This document shows positions 7,905-14,939 of a DNA stretch of 34,260 bases, in pieces. The stretch covers positions 1-34,260 of the forward strand of contig JARLHU010000059.1 of the NCBI GenBank assembly GCA_031292095.1, in the 5' to 3' direction. Each line of letters begins with the position of its first letter. The stretch's first letter is position 1. The notes below the pieces were generated by a model. It did not search any database. It worked only from the letters and a program-made list of their open reading frames with translations, and was not told the DNA's origin. A program made the position numbers and the translations under genes. The stretch is from Desulfosporosinus sp. Lineage in GTDB: Bacteria > Bacillota > Desulfitobacteriia > Desulfitobacteriales > Desulfitobacteriaceae.

Positions 7905-7945
7905 CAATCGGCGAGACGCCCGCTTCTAAAGTGGGCGTTCTCCCG
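7905..7945. repeat. Hairpin repeat copy A
   Basis: GAGACGCCCGC / GTGGGCGTTCTC forms an 11-bp stem with one bulged T around TTCTAAA. A related sequence in the same orientation occurs at 8757-8797. They share the order AATCGGyGAGAyGyCC, TTCTA, AAGTGGGyGTTC. The copies flank the nitroreductase gene and its palindrome. Confidence 0.6.
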
Positions 7946-7992
7946 TTCTCCTCAGTTTCTACATTTTTCCGAATAAACCTGCTAGCATTATG

Positions 7993-8562
7993 CTAAATAA
8001 TTAAATCCTCCAGAGCACGTTTGGGCACATGATGAATTCCTTGCTCATCTCGCCAATATTTTATGTCTCCGGATTCGCCTATTTTCTCGATCACTACCAC
8101 CTCTTTTGGTTTCCCTAATGCAATCACCGTCGCGATTTCAAAATGATCAGGTAAGTTTAGTTCATGGGCTAGGGCAACACGATCAACCGCATTAAATTGG
8201 CAGCCTCCGAACCCTTTTTCGGTTGCCCCCAACAAGATGCTCTGTACAGCAATTCCATGATCCCAAAAGAAACCTTTGCTAATCTTTTGATCATGAAGCA
8301 TAACCACGTAGGCGCTGGGCCTCTCTCCTTCTTCTGGCCCTTCCCAGTCTTTTAAGTAACCAGCCCATTTTAGGGTTTTGAAAATCCGCTCATTTGTTTC
8401 GGGCGTCTGGGATAAGACGTACTTTAAAGACTGGAGGTTCCCACCCGTTGAAGAGAGTCGAGCCAGATCGATAAGTTCGCTTAAGGTCTCCTGGCTCATC
8501 TCAATGTCCTGATAAAATCGGCGATAGGTCCGGTTTTTTTCAATTAGTTCACGAATCATCAT
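7993..8562 (-). CDS. Nitroreductase-family FMN oxidoreductase
   Basis: A 189-residue protein starting MMIRELIEKNRTYRRF. The R-x-Y-R-R segment with the following SSTGGNLQSLKYVL is the FMN phosphate-binding start of the nitroreductase fold. GIAVQSILLGATEKGFGGCQF and ATVIALGKPKE are the other characteristic blocks. Such enzymes reduce nitro compounds, quinones or flavins with NAD(P)H. Start 8562 is chosen because GGGGG lies 9 bases upstream; ATG 8568 and 8559 are alternatives. Its leader is a 160-bp palindrome beginning only about 5 bases beyond the Shine-Dalgarno sequence, so expression may depend on that element. Confidence 0.88.
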   Translation of the reverse strand: MMIRELIEKNRTYRRFYQDIEMSQETLSELIDLARLSSTGGNLQSLKYVLSQTPETNERIFKTLKWAGYLKDWEGPEEGERPSAYVVMLHDQKISKGFFWDHGIAVQSILLGATEKGFGGCQFNAVDRVALAHELNLPDHFEIATVIALGKPKEVVVIEKIGESGDIKYWRDEQGIHHVPKRALEDLII

Positions 8563-8580
8563 CGTCATTTTCCCCCTTTT

Positions 8581-8740
8581 AGGCACATTCAAGAAAATAA
8601 CCAGTCAGTATGCCAGTCTATTTTGTGTCATACTGCGTCGGTATGTTCACCTAATAGCCCCGCTATGAGGTGAACATACCTCCTTGTCTGACGCAAAATA
8701 TCCAAGGCATCTTTGACTTGTTATTTTCTTTCATATGCCT
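8581..8740. repeat. 160-bp imperfect palindrome (MITE-like or large leader hairpin)
   Basis: The arms AGGCACATTCAAGAAAATAA (8581) and, on the other strand, AGGCATATGAAAGAAAATAA (from 8740) pair. Next come AGTCA...ATGCC blocks and TATTTTGyGTCA (8619-8630 with 8689-8700). The centre has a perfect 13-bp arm GGTATGTTCACCT (8640-8652 with 8668-8680) and an inner ATAGC/GCTAT around CCC. It carries no gene. It directly precedes the nitroreductase start. Confidence 0.8.
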
Positions 8741-8756
8741 TATTTTGGTAATTAAT

Positions 8757-8797
8757 CTAATCGGTGAGATGTCCAATTCTAGTAAGTGGGTGTTCAT
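8757..8797. repeat. Hairpin repeat copy B
   Basis: A diverged direct copy of the 7905-7945 hairpin; several substitutions keep pairing as G-U on the plus strand. It abuts the right end of the 160-bp palindrome. The stop codon of the large dikinase gene (8794-8796) lies within it. Confidence 0.55.
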
Positions 8798-11388
8798 GGA
8801 AGTACGCCCGCCACCTGCAGTACTTCCACCGTGCCCAGCTCACCATTGACCCGCACCAAATCTCCGGTGTGCAGGCGCATTGTCGCATTGCCACAACCCA
8901 CCACAGCGGGTATGCCAAGTTCACGTGCTACGATGGCGGCGTGGGACAGAGGCGCGCCGACATCGGTCACTACCGCGGCCGCTCGTGGAAAGAGAGGCGT
9001 CCAACCAACGTTGGTGACGGTTGTTATTAGGATTTCGCCGGGCTGCAACTGCTCTCCTTCCTCTGCTGTGAGGATTACTCTTGCACGTCCTTCTACCACG
9101 CCCGCTGCGCCCGGAAAACCGGTTATACCTTGGCTTTTCGCTAAGCCGGTGCCTCGGGCGTCAAAGATATCGCCGCGTCGCTCAGGATCCGCGGCCCAGC
9201 GGGAGGGATCGAAGTGACCGAGGATCAGCGCCGGATACGGTGGCAGTGCGCAATAATGGGCGTAGGCCTTACGACGAGCAGGGATAATGACGACTGAGGC
9301 GTCCTCGCCGCTGAGAAGGGCGAGAATCTCGCCGATAGCAAGAAAAAAGATATTCTCACCCTGTCCAGTGAGCTCACCTGCACGGAGGGCAAAGGCACGT
9401 AGTACCCAGAAAATGCGGATTACCTCCGTACGCGCCACTTCGCGATTTCGTGCTATCATCGCCCAACGATCGATCTGGCGGTGCACCGTTGCCACCTGCT
9501 TCGGATAACGCGCACTCAATCGCTCCCAGGCAGCTGTGCGCGTACTTTCTTGGCGTTGAAGAAGCACTGTGATATCTACCTTCGCCTCCTTTAACCCTGC
9601 AAGCTGCTGGTCAATCCAGTCCGTGCCTTCGCCTGGTCGAGCAATGGACACCTCGAATTCATGCGGACTGCGGTGCCCGTACCTCCTGGCAAAAGTTGCT
9701 CGGTCTATTTCGCCATGGGTCAATTGCGTCAGTCCGATCAGGGGCCCAAGACTCGCCAGCTGATTAGCACTGGTGCTCAACCCCGTTAGTAAGGTGTTGG
9801 TATCTGATTCACCCACCATCTTCCGAAGATTACGACGGACGAAGATCAGCGCACTGCCACCTTGTTTGGCGGCAGCTTCCAGCATGTAGCAGCAATCATG
9901 GAAGAAGGGTAACACCTCGTTATGCCATAATTCAAGTAGATCCCCTGCGTTAGGCGTGGTATTAATCCGGGCACGCAGCGTTTCACAGTGCTCTGGCGCT
10001 GCCGCGAGGAACTCGGGCAGTCGCTTCTGATTGGCACGCACCCTGCGCATAACCCGGATGGCAACTGGCACCAATTTACGCAACACACCCCAGCGTGACA
10101 TCGGAATCAACGGAATTTCCAAACCCTCGGGAAGCCTGCCAAAAACTTCCTCAGTCAGTTTGACAAATCGCTTTCGATTTAGGCCAAATGTTGCAGCCAG
10201 TGATGCAGCCACGCTCAGGTTCATGTAAAACCGACCGCCGACATTGCCATACCCCAGGTAAGGAGCAACAGACGATGTCGCCATGGCATCTGCCATAAAA
10301 ATCTGGACTAGTGACCAGGTACAGGGCGTCATCACATCCGGAATAGCCTCACCGAGATTACCGTTCGTCCATAAATAATCACCACCGAGGCTATCGTTCC
10401 ACTCCTCCATCGCCGGGTTGTGTCCGTGCAAAGTAGTGATCGGACGGGCTTGCACGATGAACATACTGTCAGTGTGGAGCGCCCATTCAATATCCATCGG
10501 CTGACCATATAACCCCTCGATCTTTACCCCAAGTCGAGCAAGTTCAACCGCCTGCCCCGGGCTGAGCACTGCCCGGACGCGCTGATCCGCTGGCACCGCT
10601 TCCTCATGAGTTCCTTCAGGGGTACGAACGGTCATCACGTTTTTCTGGTTGATATGCTGCTCAATAATTTTCATACTTATTTTGTCCACTACCATCGTGT
10701 CGGGGTTAACCTTACCGCTAACAATAGCCTCACCCAGCCCCCAGGCCGCGTTGATCACTACCTGATCGCGCGCCCCACTCAACGGATTGGCGGTAAACAG
10801 GACGCCAGCCGCATCGGCCGGTACCAGCTCCTGTATTACAACTGCCAGACTCACATCCTCTGAGGGGATTTGATGGCGGGCTCGGTAATCCATAGCGCGC
10901 GACGTCCAGAGTGAAGCCCAGCAACGTTGAACCGCCGCCAGCACCATTTCTTCTCCCAGCATGTTGAGGTAGGTCTCCTGCTGACCGGCAAACGACAGCT
11001 CTGGCAAGTCTTCGGCCGTGGCGGAGGAACGCACAGCCACAGCTGTCTTACCCTCGCCGAGTTGCGCATAAGCCTGCCGGATCGCTCGGTTAACACCCTC
11101 AGGCATCACACTGTTTGCAAAAAGACTTTCGATCAATCGTGATGCGTTGTCAAAGGTGTCAGGATGATCGGCGGTGACCGTGGCAACAGCCGCCATAATT
11201 TTTTCTTGTAGCCCATTTTCGTTCACAAAGCAGCGATAAGCTGATGTGGTGACCTGAAAACCAGAGGGCACCGGCAGCCCTGCTGCAACGAGACGGGCCA
11301 ACGAAGCGCCTTTCCCACCGACCTGTTCTAAGGTGACAGAAGCATCATTCAGAGGCAAAACTAAAGGGAACGTTTTTTTGTCGCTCAT
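8794..11388 (-). CDS. PEP synthase-related dikinase, rifampicin phosphotransferase-like
   Basis: An 864-residue protein with an N-terminal PPDK/PEP-synthase ATP-grasp domain: VGGKGASLARLVAAGLPVPSGF (about 22-43), AVRSSATAEDLPELSFAGQQ, and GVLFTANPLSGARDQVVINAAWGLGEA. A long middle domain (about 320-770) begins EEWNDSLGGDYLWTNGNLGEAIPDVMTP. The protein ends with the swivelling phosphohistidine domain, GAPLSHAAIVARELGIPAVVG, with H816. It lacks the C-terminal PEP/pyruvate barrel of PEP synthase, so the order matches rifampicin phosphotransferases (ATP - substrate - His, about 865 residues), which phosphorylate the drug. The actual substrate is not proven. Its DNA is visibly GC-rich (36 of 60 bases at 9061-9120, against 24 of 60 at 11941-12000), suggesting recent transfer. 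The start has GAGAGGAG 9 bases upstream. A TipAS regulator gene lies upstream on the same strand. Confidence 0.85.
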   Translation of the reverse strand: MSDKKTFPLVLPLNDASVTLEQVGGKGASLARLVAAGLPVPSGFQVTTSAYRCFVNENGLQEKIMAAVATVTADHPDTFDNASRLIESLFANSVMPEGVNRAIRQAYAQLGEGKTAVAVRSSATAEDLPELSFAGQQETYLNMLGEEMVLAAVQRCWASLWTSRAMDYRARHQIPSEDVSLAVVIQELVPADAAGVLFTANPLSGARDQVVINAAWGLGEAIVSGKVNPDTMVVDKISMKIIEQHINQKNVMTVRTPEGTHEEAVPADQRVRAVLSPGQAVELARLGVKIEGLYGQPMDIEWALHTDSMFIVQARPITTLHGHNPAMEEWNDSLGGDYLWTNGNLGEAIPDVMTPCTWSLVQIFMADAMATSSVAPYLGYGNVGGRFYMNLSVAASLAATFGLNRKRFVKLTEEVFGRLPEGLEIPLIPMSRWGVLRKLVPVAIRVMRRVRANQKRLPEFLAAAPEHCETLRARINTTPNAGDLLELWHNEVLPFFHDCCYMLEAAAKQGGSALIFVRRNLRKMVGESDTNTLLTGLSTSANQLASLGPLIGLTQLTHGEIDRATFARRYGHRSPHEFEVSIARPGEGTDWIDQQLAGLKEAKVDITVLLQRQESTRTAAWERLSARYPKQVATVHRQIDRWAMIARNREVARTEVIRIFWVLRAFALRAGELTGQGENIFFLAIGEILALLSGEDASVVIIPARRKAYAHYCALPPYPALILGHFDPSRWAADPERRGDIFDARGTGLAKSQGITGFPGAAGVVEGRARVILTAEEGEQLQPGEILITTVTNVGWTPLFPRAAAVVTDVGAPLSHAAIVARELGIPAVVGCGNATMRLHTGDLVRVNGELGTVEVLQVAGVLP

Positions 11389-11474
11389 TAACGAACACTC
11401 CTCTCAATACAGGTCCTTATTCTAATTCCCGTCGCAGATGCTGCTTGGCGACGCAACCTCTTGCATTATACAAC

Positions 11475-12239
11475 TTATTGTTTGAGTCCCGTATAAACCT
11501 GGACGGCATCCCTTAGAAATTTTGCCGCACCCGGTTGCTTCTTATCATAATAAGCCGTAAATCTCGGATCATCGACATACATCTGAGCCAGTCCAGCATG
11601 AGACTCTTTCGTGTAGCCGTCCCAATAAAAGCACAGCCATTGACGATGAAGATCTGCTGTCTTCTGGGCTAATTCTCCAGCAGGATCCCCTGTCAGAAAC
11701 GCAGCCTGAAGGGTTTCGATAACCTCTGTAGCAAGCTTCGTAACCGCATTATATTGTTCTTGCGTCATCCCTTTAACTTTTTGATTGGACTTGTTAACCA
11801 CCGTCTCCCCATATTTTTCGTGAATTTCCTTACCGTACTTTGCTTCATTGTCAGCCACTAATTTTTGCTTAAAGCCTTCAAACTTTTCTTTATCCATCAT
11901 CTTAATTCTCCCTTCGGTTAGCGCAACGGTCTTTTCAACATTGGAAATCAACACATCCAATTGTTCTCGTTTTTCAAGAAGCTTCGCATGGTGTTCTCTC
12001 AGTGCCCGTGCTCCGTCAAAGGATGGCGCAGTTACGATCTCATTAATGCTTTCTAGGCTCACATTAAGCTCTCGATAAAAAAGAATCTGTTGCAACCGAT
12101 CAACCTCAGTTTTCCCGTAAATGCGATAGCCTGACGAGTTAATTCTTGCTGGCTTAAGTATACCAATCTCATCATAGTATCTCAAAGTTCGAGTGCTAAC
12201 ACCTGCCATTTGAGCTAATTTTTGCACCGTGTATTCCAT
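11475..12239 (-). CDS. MerR-family regulator with TipAS antibiotic-sensing domain
   Basis: A 254-residue protein. Residues 1-70 are a MerR winged helix (EYTVQKLAQMAGVSTRTLRYYDEIGILKPARINSSGYRIYG). A coiled-coil linker follows (about 75-115), then a TipAS domain from about 130: YGKEIHEKYGETVV, then LHRQWLCFYWDGYTKESHAGLAQMYVDDPRFTAYYDK, the family's ligand pocket and closing segments. TipAS domains bind thiopeptide and other drugs and switch MerR-type promoters. The AGGAGG start signal at 12246-12251 is excellent. The gene is 86 bases upstream of the dikinase, so it may control it; a TATAAT lies just before the gene's end. Its own promoter region has a 19-base-spaced dyad. Confidence 0.92.
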   Translation of the reverse strand: MEYTVQKLAQMAGVSTRTLRYYDEIGILKPARINSSGYRIYGKTEVDRLQQILFYRELNVSLESINEIVTAPSFDGARALREHHAKLLEKREQLDVLISNVEKTVALTEGRIKMMDKEKFEGFKQKLVADNEAKYGKEIHEKYGETVVNKSNQKVKGMTQEQYNAVTKLATEVIETLQAAFLTGDPAGELAQKTADLHRQWLCFYWDGYTKESHAGLAQMYVDDPRFTAYYDKKQPGAAKFLRDAVQVYTGLKQ

Positions 12240-12258
12240 GTGATCACCTCCTGAAATA

Positions 12259-12289
12259 ACAATACACCTTTACGTTACGTCAATGTAAA
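12259..12289 (-). promoter_or_regulatory. MerR-type autoregulated promoter/operator
   Basis: On the minus strand TTTACA (12284-12289) and TATTGT (12259-12264) are 19 bases apart, the elongated spacing typical of MerR-controlled promoters. The spacer holds the dyad TTGACGT-A-ACGTAAA with one mismatch. The predicted start would fall almost on the Shine-Dalgarno sequence, which is unusually tight. Confidence 0.45.
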
Positions 12290-12297
12290 GAGAAAGA

Positions 12298-12331
12298 TTA
12301 GGGCTGGTTACCCAACGGTAACCAGCCCTAA
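12298..12331 (-). terminator. Terminator of the zinc-ribbon gene
   Basis: A perfect 15-bp stem (TTAGGGCTGGTTACC with its complement) with a 4-base loop, followed on the minus strand by TCTTTCTCTTT. It lies between the zinc-ribbon gene and the MerR promoter. The T tract is interrupted. Confidence 0.7.
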
Positions 12332-12351
12332 AAGCAATGGACTTTATTGTT

Positions 12352-12657
12352 TTAAATGGTCAGCCATTTGCCTATTCTATATTTTTTAGCTTCTGCATTT
12401 GACGCCGACACAGGCCATATAATTGCGTTATCAGAGTTTACCTCGAAATCGGCACCACATTTAATACAAACCGCAGTCGTGGAAGTCCACTCATTATCCG
12501 TTCCTATGAGATCTTCTGCGCCGAAAAATTCTACCTCTCCAAACATATCAATGTTTAACTCCGCCGATTCTATCGACTTGCCGGACTTATTGAGAGCATC
12601 GATTTTCAAAAGACCTTTACCACAAATTGGGCATGCGATACCTGTTACTTGAGACAT
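12352..12657 (-). CDS. Small zinc-ribbon protein of unknown function
   Basis: A 101-residue protein with two cysteine pairs, CPICG at residues 9-13 and CIKCG at about 64-68, which should form one zinc ribbon. Between them is an acidic segment (NIDMFGEVEFFGAEDLIGTDNEW). No membrane segment or catalytic motif is seen. GAGGAGGGG lies 6 bases before the ATG. The gene stands alone between its own promoter (12703-12731) and terminator (12298-12331). The promoter is covered by a 12-bp inverted repeat, so it is probably a single regulated unit. Function is not recognised. Confidence 0.75.
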   Translation of the reverse strand: MSQVTGIACPICGKGLLKIDALNKSGKSIESAELNIDMFGEVEFFGAEDLIGTDNEWTSTTAVCIKCGADFEVNSDNAIIWPVSASNAEAKKYRIGKWLTI

Positions 12658-12701
12658 GTTTGTCCCCTCCTCATGTTATTAATTTAATTAATTAATATAT
12701 G

Positions 12702-12741
12702 TTTTATAAAGTTAACAGAAAAGTTTGTCAACTTTATAAAA
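12702..12741. promoter_or_regulatory. 12-bp inverted repeat over the zinc-ribbon promoter (candidate operator)
   Basis: Perfect arms TTTTATAAAGTT (12702-12713) and AACTTTATAAAA (12730-12741) are separated by 16 bases. The left arm contains the minus-strand -10 box and the right arm overlaps the -35 box, a layout expected for a repressor site. Confidence 0.5.
12703..12731 (-). promoter_or_regulatory. Sigma-A promoter of the zinc-ribbon gene
   Basis: Minus-strand consensus TTGACA (12726-12731), a 17-base spacer and TATAAA (12703-12708). The leader would be about 40 bases. Confidence 0.8.
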
Positions 12742-12906
12742 ATACTCCTTAATACTAATTAAATATTTCACATTAAAGAACTCACAAACAATGGAATAGA
12801 GATTACTATTATTTTAACACAATTTCCCTTTATTAAATAACACTTTTTTGATCACAAATTTTGATTTTCTGCCTAGATATAAACATCTTTAATTATAAAA
12901 GTATCT

Positions 12907-13713
12907 TCACTGCTTAATGTGCCTGAGAGTGATCTTCTGAAACATCATCAAGAGCCCCATACAAAGTCTATAGATTGAATCAATGTTAAGATTTTCTTCC
13001 GCTGTCGTATCGAAAAAGACATTGAGTTTGGATTCTATATCCTCTTCTGGTTTGGTATAACAAATGAGCACGGGAACCTTAGGTAGGGGGTGCAACACCA
13101 GTGAAATATCAGAGGAGAAACTAGTTTCCACTTGCTTACCATTAAAAATATAAATCATGTCCTCAATAAGATCCGGATAGGAATCAGTCAGCTGTTTCAA
13201 AGGTTTCTCAAACTTGTGTTCAAAATACGAATTCCAAATTGTCTTATTGCTAAGTTCTCTGAACGGAACCCATTTTCCGGAAAGCTCCTTTCCTGCACTA
13301 TAAATAATATAGTTGAGTAAGGGTACTATCACCCATTCATTAACATGACAGTCAGAAATAATATTTCCCTCGGAATCAACCGTGAAGTCTTTGCCGAGAC
13401 ACTTAATTGTCAACTCATTGCCAGAGAGCGTGGCTCCTAATCGTTTGACTGATGAAGCAAAATCCATTGTAATAACTTCCCGTTTCAACGGTTCGAGTAT
13501 TTGCCTAAATAGATCATCTGGAGTCGCTTGTTTGATGATTTTTCCAGTAAGTTCCTCAATAATATTGCTTTCTAGATGAGGGCATCCATCAAGACGTTTT
13601 TCTCCTTTTATTACCGCAGCGGCAAACGCCAAGCAGGTCGCCACTCCACACAGTTTGCAATTTGATTTCGGAAGCAACTTGTAAATTGCTAGTGGATTAT
13701 CTAATTGTGACAT
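12907..13713 (-). CDS. 4Fe-4S domain protein with DUF3786-like region
   Basis: A 268-residue soluble protein. The N-terminus has C19-x2-C22-x4-C27-x16-C44 (SNCKLCGVATCLAFAAAVIKGEKRLDGCP), the Fe-S pattern found at the N-terminus of the corrinoid Fe-S protein of CO dehydrogenase/acetyl-CoA synthase. The rest (VKRLGATLSGNELTIKCLGKDFTVDSEGNI, then the C-terminal NIDSIYRLCMGLLMMFQKITLRHIKQ) looks like the DUF3786 family of anaerobes, whose function is not known to me. The start at 13713 has GGGG 8 bases upstream. It stands alone, divergent from the small membrane protein genes. A role in corrinoid or one-carbon metabolism is only a possibility. Confidence 0.8.
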   Translation of the reverse strand: MSQLDNPLAIYKLLPKSNCKLCGVATCLAFAAAVIKGEKRLDGCPHLESNIIEELTGKIIKQATPDDLFRQILEPLKREVITMDFASSVKRLGATLSGNELTIKCLGKDFTVDSEGNIISDCHVNEWVIVPLLNYIIYSAGKELSGKWVPFRELSNKTIWNSYFEHKFEKPLKQLTDSYPDLIEDMIYIFNGKQVETSFSSDISLVLHPLPKVPVLICYTKPEEDIESKLNVFFDTTAEENLNIDSIYRLCMGLLMMFQKITLRHIKQ

Positions 13714-13799
13714 ATGTATTACCCCTTTTTTGATTATTAGCCTCAGTAGCCCTTGTTTAATTCTATCCTACAACAAACTTTCAATAAAGGAAACTTACT

Positions 13800-13822
13800 T
13801 AAGGCATATGAAAGAAAATAAC
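13800..13822 (+). repeat. 23-base repeat shared with the 160-bp palindrome
   Basis: These 23 bases (TAAGGCATATG followed by AAAGAAAATAAC) are identical to the minus strand of 8720-8742, the right end of the palindrome. The copy lies about 80 bases upstream of the first small membrane protein gene. Confidence 0.75.
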
Positions 13823-13846
13823 CGTTAATTACCATATTGTTCCACT

Positions 13847-13871
13847 TTACCCAGATCGGGCATATTATGTT
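13847..13871 (+). promoter_or_regulatory. Candidate sigma-K-like promoter of the small membrane protein genes
   Basis: CATATTATG near 13861 resembles the mother-cell sigma-K -10 (CATAnnnTA), with an AC dinucleotide 15 bases upstream. The same CATATTATG occurs upstream of the His-rich gene on the minus strand near 28645. This is a short motif, so it is suggestive only. Confidence 0.3.
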
Positions 13872-13898
13872 GTATCACCGGAAAGGGAGGAAACGCAA

Positions 13899-14015
13899 AT
13901 GGCATTTGGTAACGTTGATGGAGCAGCCTGCGGTTGCGGAAGAGGCTTGGGTGCAGGGATCGCTGCAGTCGTAGTAATAATTCTTCTTTTGATCGCAATG
14001 GGAATCGTATTCTAA
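13899..14015 (+). CDS. 38-residue Gly-rich single-span membrane protein (spore-type, YjcZ-like)
   Basis: The product starts MAFGNVDGAACGCGRG, then has one hydrophobic helix (about residues 19-38) ending GIVF. GGGAGG lies 8 bases before the ATG. A short Gly/Cys head followed by a C-terminal transmembrane segment that ends the protein is the layout of tiny YjcZ-type sporulation proteins. The resemblance is in architecture, not a recognised sequence match. The next gene, 21 bases downstream, encodes a second protein with the same tail design, so the two form an operon ending at the terminator at 14244-14277. Confidence 0.75.
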   Translation: MAFGNVDGAACGCGRGLGAGIAAVVVIILLLIAMGIVF

Positions 14016-14036
14016 ATTAGAAAGGTGGATATTCTT

Positions 14037-14195
14037 ATGTACGGAATGGGTTATGGTGGAATGAGCGGAGCATGTTGTCCTCAACCTATGGCTCCAATGG
14101 CGGCCCCTGGTGGTTTTGGTGTCGGCGCAGGTGTCGGGGTAGGGATTATCGCAGTCGCTATTTTAATTCTCATCGCTTTAGGCGTTATTTTCTAA
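14037..14195 (+). CDS. 52-residue Gly/Met/Pro-rich single-span membrane protein (spore-type, YjcZ-like)
   Basis: The product starts MYGMGYGGMSGACCPQPM, continues with an Ala/Pro/Gly stretch and ends with a hydrophobic helix (about 36-52, ending ALGVIF). AAAGGTGG precedes the ATG by 9 bases. The C-terminal GxGAGxGxGIIAVAILILIALGVIF parallels the tail of the upstream 38-residue protein, implying a tandem duplication with a divergent head. The CC pair and Tyr/Gly/Met head are like those of coat-associated peptides. Function unknown; likely made in sporulation. Confidence 0.75.
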   Translation: MYGMGYGGMSGACCPQPMAPMAAPGGFGVGAGVGVGIIAVAILILIALGVIF

Positions 14196-14243
14196 ACATC
14201 GCTTATTAAGTGAAATTTAACGATGGAAACTGAGCGAAATCTA

Positions 14244-14277
14244 AAAAGGCTATCTCTTCACCAAGAGGTAGCCTTTT
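14244..14277 (+). terminator. Terminator of the small membrane protein operon
   Basis: A 15-bp stem (AAAAGGCTATCTCTT with its complement, one G-U pair), loop CACC, and TTTT in the 3' arm followed by CTAAA. It is also usable in part on the other strand for the convergent amidase gene. Confidence 0.85.
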
Positions 14278-14356
14278 CTAAATATAGATTTTTGTATGCT
14301 TGTGGCTTATTAGGTTCCCTAGATTCTACAAATGTGAGGTTCAATGTCAGGGTCGT

Positions 14357-14812
14357 TCAGCTACAGCTCATGCCCACCTCAAGCTCTTTCCTGAAAACGT
14401 CCGCTGGGAAATATCGACCCGGGCATTCTGTAACCGCTCCAAACACGTCTCTGTGCAGCTCGACGTCCCCTAGCTTGAGGCGATAGACCACCATAAGTTG
14501 CACTACTTTATTAACTAGGCCGACAAGTTGCGCCTCTGGTACTTCCGTTTCGCTAAAATCCCCCACCAGACAGATGCCGATCCCGATTGAATTTCGATGT
14601 CCTACCTTACAATGTGCTCCCGGTCGATTTAAGGGCCGTCCCTCCGCACAGCGCCCATCCGGCATAATCACAAAGTGATAACCAATATCGCTCCATCCCT
14701 TGGATAGGTGCCACTCGCGGATCATGGTTGTGGTGACTGGAACGTTCTTTCCCGAGCGACGTACCTCCGTGGGACTTGCCGTGTGGTGGATCACGATTTT
14801 CTGCCAATCCAT
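14357..14812 (-). CDS. N-acetylmuramoyl-L-alanine amidase (Amidase_2, T7 lysozyme type)
   Basis: A 151-residue protein consisting of one amidase_2/PGRP domain. IVIHHTAS supplies the first zinc histidine (H9 or H10). GYHFVIMPDGRCAEGRPLNRPGAHC is the conserved central block with the catalytic tyrosine. ELHRDVFGAVTECPG gives H120 and C130, the remaining zinc ligands. The size and H...H...C ligand set match T7 lysozyme and phage or spore amidases that cleave the amide between N-acetylmuramate and L-alanine. No signal peptide is visible, as in phage endolysins. GGAG lies 8 bases upstream of the ATG. No phage genes surround it, so a role in spore or wall lysis or a domesticated prophage gene are both possible. 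Confidence 0.9.
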   Translation of the reverse strand: MDWQKIVIHHTASPTEVRRSGKNVPVTTTMIREWHLSKGWSDIGYHFVIMPDGRCAEGRPLNRPGAHCKVGHRNSIGIGICLVGDFSETEVPEAQLVGLVNKVVQLMVVYRLKLGDVELHRDVFGAVTECPGRYFPADVFRKELEVGMSCS

Positions 14813-14939
14813 CCTCTGCTCTCCTTTCTCTCTTCAAGCTGTACTTCTCTATTGCTCTTCTCCAAGCAATAAGGTTTATGGCAATTCATGCACCAAACTA
14901 TGCATAAACGAAATATTATGTACCAAGGGGGCGATTTGT

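Noticed and set aside
8764..9763. Several plus-strand frames opposite the dikinase gene
   Set aside because: GC-rich genes have few stops in antisense; these frames are Arg/Ser/Pro-rich shadows without ribosome sites, while the minus-strand frame has complete family motifs.
14357..14812. Prophage remnant suggested by the T7-lysozyme-like amidase
   Set aside because: No holin, integrase, capsid or tail gene lies nearby, and the neighbours are ordinary chromosomal or spore-type genes.
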